60,490 nt of DNA from Deinococcus marmoris (GTDB taxonomy: Bacteria > Deinococcota > Deinococci > Deinococcales > Deinococcaceae), in contig NZ_MSTI01000015.1 of the NCBI RefSeq assembly GCF_001949125.1, positions 1 to 60,490 of the forward strand, read 5' to 3'. Within the stretch, counting starts at the first letter, position 1; every line of letters starts with the position of its first letter. This document shows, in pieces, positions 55,063-60,490 of this stretch. The position numbers and the translations under genes are program-made. The notes under the pieces were generated by a model, which worked only from the letters and a program-made list of their open reading frames with translations, was not told where the DNA came from and did no database searches.

Positions 55063-55998
55063 CTAAAACACCCGCCAGCGGTAAAACAGATAGCCCACCC
55101 CCGCCGCCAGTCCCCCCGCCAGCCCCAGTACGATCCACATCCCGTTGGGATTGTCGTGGAAAGGCACCGGAACGTTCATGCCGAAAATACTGGTGACCAG
55201 CGTGGGAATCGCCACCAGAATCGTGGTGATGGTCAGCACCTTGACCACCTGATTGACGTTGTTGCTGATCACGCTGGCAAAGGCCCCGGCCATGCTGGTC
55301 AGGATGTTGCTGGCAATCGACGCCATCTCGATGGCCTGCAAATTCTCGATCAGCACGTCGTCCAGCAATTCGCTGTCTTCCTCGTACATCTCGAAGATCC
55401 GGTCCCGTTTGACGCGCTCCATCATGGCCTCGTTGGCTTTCAGGCCAGTCATGAAGTACACCAGACTCTTTTCCAGCTTCAGCAGGTTCAGCAACTCGCG
55501 GTTCTGCTGGCTGTTTTCCAGCTTGTCCTCGATCACGTCCACGCGCTTGTTGATCTGGCGCACGTCGATCAGAAAACGCTGGGCGTTTCGCAGGAACAGT
55601 TGCAGCGTCAGGCGGTTCTTCTTGACCGTGCTGACGCGCCGCACCAGACCGCTGATCACGTCCTTGATCACCGGGTTGTCTTCCAGCATGCAGACGGTGA
55701 CCAGACAGTGATCCGTGTGCAAAATCCCCAGCGGCACGGTGTCATACGGGATGTCGCTGGTGTCGGGCAGGCGGTAACTGGTCTGCATGATGATCAGCAG
55801 GTTGCCGTCCTCGCGCTCGAAGCGGGAGCGTTCGTCCGGGTCGAGGGGGTACGACAGGTAGTCCAGCTCCAGGCCCGTCTCGCGGCTGATGCGGGCCAGT
55901 TCTTCCGGGCTGGGGTCGGCGGCGTTGATCCAGCAGCCGTCGATATAGCCCTCGGCGAGGGTCAGCTTGCCGCCGATGCTGCGGTAGTACGTCAGCAC
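55063..55998 (-). CDS. corA: CorA-family Mg2+/Co2+ transporter
   Basis: A 311-aa channel subunit. The large N-terminal cytoplasmic domain and long stalk helix precede two C-terminal membrane helices; the ion-selecting GMN motif is in TSIFGMNVPVPF, with a polar tip and a basic C-terminus (YRWRVF). It forms a pentamer taking up Mg2+. The start is uncertain: GTG 55998 fits the family, while a TTG at 56061 would add 21 residues. A short ORF with a better ribosome site overlaps the GTG. Confidence 0.9.
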   Translation of the reverse strand: MLTYYRSIGGKLTLAEGYIDGCWINAADPSPEELARISRETGLELDYLSYPLDPDERSRFEREDGNLLIIMQTSYRLPDTSDIPYDTVPLGILHTDHCLVTVCMLEDNPVIKDVISGLVRRVSTVKKNRLTLQLFLRNAQRFLIDVRQINKRVDVIEDKLENSQQNRELLNLLKLEKSLVYFMTGLKANEAMMERVKRDRIFEMYEEDSELLDDVLIENLQAIEMASIASNILTSMAGAFASVISNNVNQVVKVLTITTILVAIPTLVTSIFGMNVPVPFHDNPNGMWIVLGLAGGLAAGVGYLFYRWRVF

Positions 55999-56045
55999 GG
56001 GCCGCCCCCCGCGTTCAGTCTGGTCTGGATTGTGGTCTGGTGCAT
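55992..56045 (-). CDS. Possible 17-codon leader ORF of corA
   Basis: GGAGG stands 5 nt before an ATG at 56045 that opens a 17-codon ORF ending at TGA 55992-55994, which overlaps the corA GTG (GTGCTGA). The layout suits translational coupling or leader-peptide control of the Mg2+ channel. It may also be chance. Confidence 0.35.
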   Translation of the reverse strand: MHQTTIQTRLNAGGGPC

Positions 56046-56310
56046 GGCGTCCTCCAGGCAAGGGATGGCGTGAGGCTTGATCTTGCGGGGCGACAACTGG
56101 GGGGTTCGGCTTCCAGCGGTTCAGGGTTCACGTCTTCACCTCCTTGTGCGGGGGACGCGGTTGTGGGGACTCTGTTTGAATGTTCGTCTCGGGTGTTCGT
56201 CGCAGTTGCTCGCAGGCCGAGGCCCGGCGCAAACGCCATGCTAGCCCCCAGACAGGTTAGAGACAAGCAGGCCATAGACAAGCAGACCGGAAAAAGCAAA
56301 GACCCTTGCG

Positions 56311-57423
56311 TCAGGTGTGGCGCGGGTCAGGGCCTGCCGCGCCGATCACCCCGGCATACGCGTCCAGCACACTGTCCACCAGTTGCTGGGCACTCAGCAC
56401 CCCGGACATGTCCAGCGCCGTGATGATCTCCTGTGGGTTGAGGCTAGGATTGGCGCAGGCGCGCAGCAGGGCGTGGTTGACCAGCGCGGTGCCGGGGCGC
56501 ACGCCGCCCGCAGGCAGCCAGGCTTCGGGCAGGCGCGGCAGCAGGCGGGTGGCAAAATCCAGAATGTCGGCCCGGCCCCGCCGCAATTCGCCCAGCAGCC
56601 CACCCACCGAATGCACGCCCACGTAATGCAGCAGCGTGGCCAGCCGCTGGGGCCGTTCCGGGTCCGGCCAGCGCGTCAGCAGGGGCACGCCCAGGGCGGC
56701 GGCCACCGCCTCGTCCAGATCACGCACTGGCGAGACGCCCAGCAGATGTTTGATGCTCTGGGCGTCGATAAATACGCTGTCCGGCTCATCACGCACCCGT
56801 TCAGGCAACGTCTCGGCGTAGTCGCGAGACAGGCGGTCTAGGGCCATGAATTCCTCGTCGGCCATTTCCAGCAGCCCGGCCAGCCGGTAAAAGCGGCGCT
56901 GCACCTCGCGCGGCACGGCCTCGCGGCTCTTGTAGCCCAGGTCATGCTCGATCTCGGCCCAGGCGTGCTGGAGGATCGAGCGAATCTGCACTTCATAGTG
57001 CTGCGGCGGCTCGGTGACGTGGGGCACGAACTGCTTGACCAGATGCGGCACCCTCACCACGTAATGCACGCCCATGTACCCGAAGCGGTCCGGGTCGTGC
57101 ATCATGCTCTTGTCTACCGAATGCTCCCAGTTGATCTCGTGGTGGGCTTCCAGCAGCCTGGACACGGCGGCCACGTCCGACTCGAAATAGGTGATGACGC
57201 GCACGGCCACCAGATCGGTCACGTCTTCCAGCGTGCGGTAGCGTCCCGGCTTGCGCCGCAGCTTGTCGGCCAGACTTTCCGGGCGCTTCAGGCGGCCCGT
57301 GATGTTGTGGATCTTGAGGCCCGCCTCGCCGATAAGCTGCGTGGTGTGCGCCAGCGCCGCGTCCCGCAGGGCGGCGTACTGGGCCTCGCGGGCCTGATAG
57401 GCCGTGACCAGGGGGTCATTCAT
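56311..57423 (-). CDS. RelA/SpoT-type (p)ppGpp synthetase-domain protein
   Basis: A 370-aa protein. Residues about 1-190 are a RelA/SpoT synthetase domain: [43 protein letters not shown] and [24 protein letters not shown] retain the catalytic Asp, Glu and GTP-binding Tyr. There is no HD hydrolase or TGS domain, so it resembles a small alarmone synthetase with an extra C-terminal helical region of 180 residues that I cannot name. It may make (p)ppGpp or another pyrophosphorylated product. It diverges from the amidase gene. Confidence 0.82.
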   Translation of the reverse strand: MNDPLVTAYQAREAQYAALRDAALAHTTQLIGEAGLKIHNITGRLKRPESLADKLRRKPGRYRTLEDVTDLVAVRVITYFESDVAAVSRLLEAHHEINWEHSVDKSMMHDPDRFGYMGVHYVVRVPHLVKQFVPHVTEPPQHYEVQIRSILQHAWAEIEHDLGYKSREAVPREVQRRFYRLAGLLEMADEEFMALDRLSRDYAETLPERVRDEPDSVFIDAQSIKHLLGVSPVRDLDEAVAAALGVPLLTRWPDPERPQRLATLLHYVGVHSVGGLLGELRRGRADILDFATRLLPRLPEAWLPAGGVRPGTALVNHALLRACANPSLNPQEIITALDMSGVLSAQQLVDSVLDAYAGVIGAAGPDPRHT

Positions 57424-57486
57424 GGATAGGCGCAGAATACGCTGCCTGCGGGCTGCCCATGTGCCGGGCGTGCTAAACATTCGCTT

Positions 57487-59391
57487 ATGCGTTTCCGCCG
57501 CACTCTGTCTGCCCTCGCCCTGCTGGCCCTGACCTCTGCCGCCTGGGCCGCCCCGAATGTGTTTGTCGCCTACCCGGATGCGGGCCACCGCGTCGCCTAC
57601 GATCACGTCATTTTGGAGGGCAGCGTGACGCCCGGCGCAAGCCTGACGGTGGACGGCAGGGGTGTGAAAGTCGGGGCGGACGGTCTGTTCATGGAGTGGT
57701 GGCCGCTGAAGCCCGGCACCAACGATCTGCGGCTGGTGGCGCGTCAGGGGGGCCAGTCCGGCGTGACCACCCTGAAGGTCATTCGCACCGTCTTCAAGGC
57801 GACTCCGGCGCGGCCCACGGCCATCGACGCCGGGAGCGCCCTACCCAGAGAAGTGCGTGAGTTCTGGGACTTCGCCGGAGACTCGCCCGCAGAGCGCAGC
57901 GTGTCCCTGGCCTTCCAGGGTTCGCCGGGGGGCCGCGCCGCCTACCGGCTGGGCAAGGCCGCCCCCGTCGCCATGCGCGAGGGGCCAGCCGGAACGTATC
58001 GCGCCACCTTTGTCGTGCCCACCCAGGCGGAATTCAGGCAGGCCATCTTCACCTTCACGCTGACGGGAAAGGACGGCAAGACGGTGACGGCGGTGGCTCC
58101 GGGCCGCGTCAGCACGGGCGGTGGAATACGCCTGGGCACGCAGAAACCTGGCAGTGTACTGGGGCTGGGCCTCAACCAGTCCAGCTTCACGGTCACCGAT
58201 CTGGACGGCGGCGCGATTCTGTATCCACGCGGCGGCATGACCTTCGCGCTGGTGGGCCGTCAGGGCGAGGACGTGCGCGCCCGGCTGGCCCCCGGTCAGA
58301 GCGCCCTGATCACGGCGGAGCAACTGGAGATCACGCCCGGAGCTGTGGCGCTGGCTGCTGGTGGAGTCATCACGCTGGATGGGGTGGCCGCGCCGGAAAT
58401 GCCTGCCACTCCCGAGCCTTCCGAAGAAGTTCCGACGCCGCAGCCGGATGAAATTGCGCCCGTCGAGAGCGTCCCTGCCGTTCCCAAACGCAGCGGTGAG
58501 CCTGTCTCCATCGCCCCCACCGCTGACCTGCGCGTGCGGATTCCGCTGGGCGGCGCACGGCTGCCCTTCAAGCTGGAGCAGGAGGACGGTGGGCGGCGGC
58601 TGGCGGTTACCCTTTACGGAACACTCGCGCAACCCCTGTCCGGGCCGGAGGGCGCAGACTTGCTGCTGGCCGGGGTGGAGGTCCGGCCCGTGGCGCTGGG
58701 CGTGACGCGCGTGGCGCTGAATCTGAATGCCGCGCAAGCCTGGGGCTTTACCGCCAATTACGACGGCCCCGATCTCGTTCTGAGCGTCAGGCGGCCCCCG
58801 ACTCTGAATCCGCTGCGGCCACTGGAGGGGCGGACCATCACCCTTGATCCGGGCCACGGCGGCAGCCAGAACGGCGGTGCAGGTAGCCTGCGCGTGCCGG
58901 AAAAGGGGCTGGTGCTGCCCATCGCCCTGCGCGCCGCCGAACTGCTGCGCGGGCTGGGGGCCACCGTCAACCTGACCCGCACCGCCGACGTGACCCTGGG
59001 CCTCTACGAGCGCGGCCTGAGTGCTGAGGCTTCCCAGTCCGATCTGCTGGTGTCCATCCACGCCAACGCCCTGCCCGACGGGCGCGATCCGCGCGGCATT
59101 CGTGGCCCGGAGGTCTATTTCACCCACCCGCAGGCGGCGGCGCTGGCTGGGGGCATCCTGGGGCAGTTGCGCGCCCGCTTGCCGGACATCGGCCCCGGCG
59201 CGGGCCTGAAACCCGGTGCGGACCTGGCCCTGACCCGGCCCACGGCCCAGATCAGCCTGCTGGTGGAAACCGCTTACCTGACCGACGCGGGCAACCTGCG
59301 GGCACTGAGCAGCCCGGAAGGCCGCGAGCGCTTTGCCCAGGCCATCGCCGGGGGAATCGCGGATTTTTATGCCGGGCAGGTGGGAAGGTGA
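57487..59391 (+). CDS. N-acetylmuramoyl-L-alanine amidase (Amidase_3)
   Basis: A 634-aa exported wall hydrolase that cuts the bond between N-acetylmuramic acid and the stem peptide. Signal peptide to about residue 22 ([13 protein letters not shown]). Beta-rich N-terminal domains follow, then a Pro/Glu linker near 300-340 and an AMIN-like region. The catalytic domain starts at [11 protein letters not shown] (Zn His), with Glu in RVPEKGL, His in [10 protein letters not shown] and the catalytic Glu in [10 protein letters not shown]. Complete zinc site, so active. Confidence 0.92.
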   Translation: MRFRRTLSALALLALTSAAWAAPNVFVAYPDAGHRVAYDHVILEGSVTPGASLTVDGRGVKVGADGLFMEWWPLKPGTNDLRLVARQGGQSGVTTLKVIRTVFKATPARPTAIDAGSALPREVREFWDFAGDSPAERSVSLAFQGSPGGRAAYRLGKAAPVAMREGPAGTYRATFVVPTQAEFRQAIFTFTLTGKDGKTVTAVAPGRVSTGGGIRLGTQKPGSVLGLGLNQSSFTVTDLDGGAILYPRGGMTFALVGRQGEDVRARLAPGQSALITAEQLEITPGAVALAAGGVITLDGVAAPEMPATPEPSEEVPTPQPDEIAPVESVPAVPKRSGEPVSIAPTADLRVRIPLGGARLPFKLEQEDGGRRLAVTLYGTLAQPLSGPEGADLLLAGVEVRPVALGVTRVALNLNAAQAWGFTANYDGPDLVLSVRRPPTLNPLRPLEGRTITLDPGHGGSQNGGAGSLRVPEKGLVLPIALRAAELLRGLGATVNLTRTADVTLGLYERGLSAEASQSDLLVSIHANALPDGRDPRGIRGPEVYFTHPQAAALAGGILGQLRARLPDIGPGAGLKPGADLALTRPTAQISLLVETAYLTDAGNLRALSSPEGRERFAQAIAGGIADFYAGQVGR

Positions 59392-59449
59392 GGGAACATG
59401 GAGCCGCTGCGGGTTGTGTTTTCTGGCGACTAGACCGCTTGACGGTCAT

Positions 59450-59526
59450 GGGGGGCGCAAGCTCGTGACTTCAGTCATGAGTTAGCCCCCCTCGCCCCGA
59501 AAGGGGCGACGTAGAGCGAAAGCTCT
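59450..59526 (+). other. Three consecutive hairpins before tnpA
   Basis: Hairpin 1: GGGGGGC (59450) with GCCCCCC (59485) enclosing CTCGTGAC-TTCA-GTCATGAG. Hairpin 2: TCGCCCC-GAAA-GGGGCGA (59492-59509). Hairpin 3: AGAGC-GAAA-GCTCT (59513-59526). The first is like the subterminal palindromes that Y1 transposases bind; two GNRA tetraloops suggest a folded RNA. Confidence 0.75.
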
Positions 59527-59565
59527 TGCCATTGTTGCTCAACATATGTTACTTTTCTGACAGCG

Positions 59566-60000
59566 ATGAAAAAAGGCCGGGGCTATGTTTACAAACTGGA
59601 GTATCACCTCATCTGGGTGACGAAGTATCGTCATCAGGTGTTGGTGGGAGAGGTGGCGGACGGGCTGAAGGACATCCTGCGGGACATCGCCGCTCAGAAC
59701 GGGCTGGAGATCATCACGATGGAGGTCATGCCTGACCATGTTCATCTTCTGCTCTCCGCCACTCCACAGCACGCCATTCCCGACTTCGTGAAGGCGCTAA
59801 AGGGGGCGTCTGCTCGCCGGATGTTCTCCACCTTCCCACAGTTAAAGCAGAAGCTGTGGGGTGGCAACCTGTGGAACCCGTCCTACTGCATCCTGACCGT
59901 CTCAGAGAACACCCGCGCTCAAGTTCAGCACTACATCGAGAGCCAATCGTCGCAAACGGACGCCCCTGGGTACGCCGCTCCTCAGCATGATCAGAAATAA
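59566..60000 (+). CDS. tnpA: IS200/IS605-family Y1 transposase
   Basis: A 144-aa HUH single-strand transposase. VTKYRHQVL opens the fold, the metal-binding His-x-His is in PDHVHLLLS, and the catalytic Tyr is in QVQHYIESQ. Length and motifs are complete, so the enzyme could be active even though the element is broken. No ribosome site; TACTTT lies 10 nt before the ATG. Confidence 0.92.
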   Translation: MKKGRGYVYKLEYHLIWVTKYRHQVLVGEVADGLKDILRDIAAQNGLEIITMEVMPDHVHLLLSATPQHAIPDFVKALKGASARRMFSTFPQLKQKLWGGNLWNPSYCILTVSENTRAQVQHYIESQSSQTDAPGYAAPQHDQK

Positions 60001-60180
60001 GGCGTTCGTTGTCCGGCTATACCCGAACGCGGCGCAGACCGAGTTGATCAACCGCACGCTGGGCTGCGCTCGATTCGTCTACAACCACTTTCTTGCACGC
60101 CGTCTTGAGACCTACCGCCAGGACGGCAAGGGACTGACCTATGCTGCGACAGACAAGGCGCTGACCCTGCTCAAACGCAA
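59987..60180 (+). pseudogene. tnpB: TnpB RNA-guided nuclease, N-terminal fragment
   Basis: [17 protein letters not shown] and [18 protein letters not shown] are the standard TnpB opening. Sense coding stops after about 64 codons where IS5-like sequence begins, so the RuvC domain and zinc ribbon are absent from the window. Confidence 0.85.
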
Positions 60181-60490
60181 TAGACCTCTTGCGAAAGTCA
60201 GGCACATTTAGCGGTGGCGTTGCAGATGGCGGCGATGAGGTTGACTCGGAGGCTGAACCGCTTTCGCCGATGGCGATACGTTTCCTTCAACACTCGAAAA
60301 ATCTTGAGCCGACGAATAACATGCTCAACAGCGATTCTGAAGCGTGCCAGTCGAAGATTTTCTGCTTTCTGTGCCGGAGTGAGCTTGCGTTTCTTGCTCG
60401 CTTTGTGCGGTGTATGGCACAGCGGGTGTTGGTGTTGAACGCCCTGATAGCCAGCATCGGCAACCAATTCAGTTTCAGGGTGAATGGCGG
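60181..60490. mobile_element. IS5-like insertion sequence, partial
   Basis: Begins at TAGACCTCTTGCGAAAGTCA, which looks like the terminal inverted repeat, and holds the 3' end of a transposase gene. The other end is outside the window. Confidence 0.75.
60198..60490 (-). CDS. IS5-family DDE transposase, C-terminal part (truncated by window end)
   Basis: The reading frame continues past the window edge. [14 protein letters not shown] carries the second catalytic Asp region and [15 protein letters not shown] holds the catalytic Glu helix, followed by a basic tail; typical of the DDE_Tnp_4 group. It ends 17 nt from the element boundary. Confidence 0.85.
   Translation of the reverse strand, partial: AIHPETELVADAGYQGVQHQHPLCHTPHKASKKRKLTPAQKAENLRLARFRIAVEHVIRRLKIFRVLKETYRHRRKRFSLRVNLIAAICNATAKCA

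Larger units (their letters stand above)
59440..60180 (+). mobile_element. IS200/IS605-family insertion sequence, tnpB disrupted
   Basis: Contains a Y1 transposase gene followed by the start of a tnpB gene that it overlaps by 14 nt, the standard order. The left edge is uncertain and placed just before the hairpin block; the right end is missing because an IS5-like element cuts tnpB. Confidence 0.75.

Overview
This is a GC-rich bacterial chromosome segment, most likely from a Deinococcus species. The inference rests on four things. About half the genes have a TANNNT -10 box only 6-8 nt before the start codon, the leaderless-mRNA layout described for Deinococcus. Prolyl-tRNA synthetase is archaeal-type. 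A TilS-TadA fusion is present. A dispersed intergenic repeat sits between housekeeping genes. No rRNA, tRNA, prophage or CRISPR array was seen.

Layout. 1-4.4 kb: an unknown gene, then K+ uptake with one TrkA-type regulatory subunit and two tandem TrkH-type pores. 4.4-6.8 kb: a THUMP-type RNA methyltransferase and a Gfo/Idh/MocA oxidoreductase. 6.8-9.9 kb: comEA-comEC for DNA uptake plus a trailing DUF5063-like gene. 10-15 kb: a GMC oxidoreductase, then an operon of a PASTA protein with a decayed kinase-like N-terminus, a cysteine desulfurase and an HD protein. 15-17 kb: azlCD amino-acid export and an alpha/beta hydrolase. 17.2-23.4 kb: a formate module (large Mo/W formate dehydrogenase, DUF1641 protein, FdhD, an OFA-family carrier and an unlisted 41-residue membrane partner) headed by a 14-nt tandem repeat array; mobA for the same cofactor lies at 49.6 kb. 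23.7-26 kb: LRV-repeat protein, DEDDh exonuclease and two tandem OmpH/Skp-like proteins.

26-31 kb: fatty-acid beta-oxidation (fadB-like, thiolase, esterase), split by a repeat copy and two small ORFs. 31-39 kb: NIF3 protein, tmk, glutaminyl cyclase, queG, an M16 double protease and chorismate mutase-DAHP synthase. 39-44 kb: truncated haemoglobin, an ABC exporter, mqnD, and a nudix-ribF pair. 44-48.7 kb: tilS-tadA fusion, lysA, carbonic anhydrase, a small unknown protein and the SRP RNA gene. 48.8-52.3 kb: MgtC-like protein, mobA, aldehyde dehydrogenase and a lipoprotein. 52.4-59.4 kb: proS, a methyltransferase, corA with a possible upstream leader ORF, a RelA/SpoT-type synthetase and an N-acetylmuramoyl-L-alanine amidase. 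59.4 kb to the end: an IS200/IS605 element whose tnpB is cut by an IS5-like element running off the window.

Most genes are core metabolism. The least explained signals are non-coding: a four-copy 124-146 bp repeat family in two subtypes, the 14-nt array in the formate dehydrogenase leader, G-run clusters near the nudix and corA genes, and a three-hairpin structure before tnpA. All calls come from reading the sequence; no database search was run.
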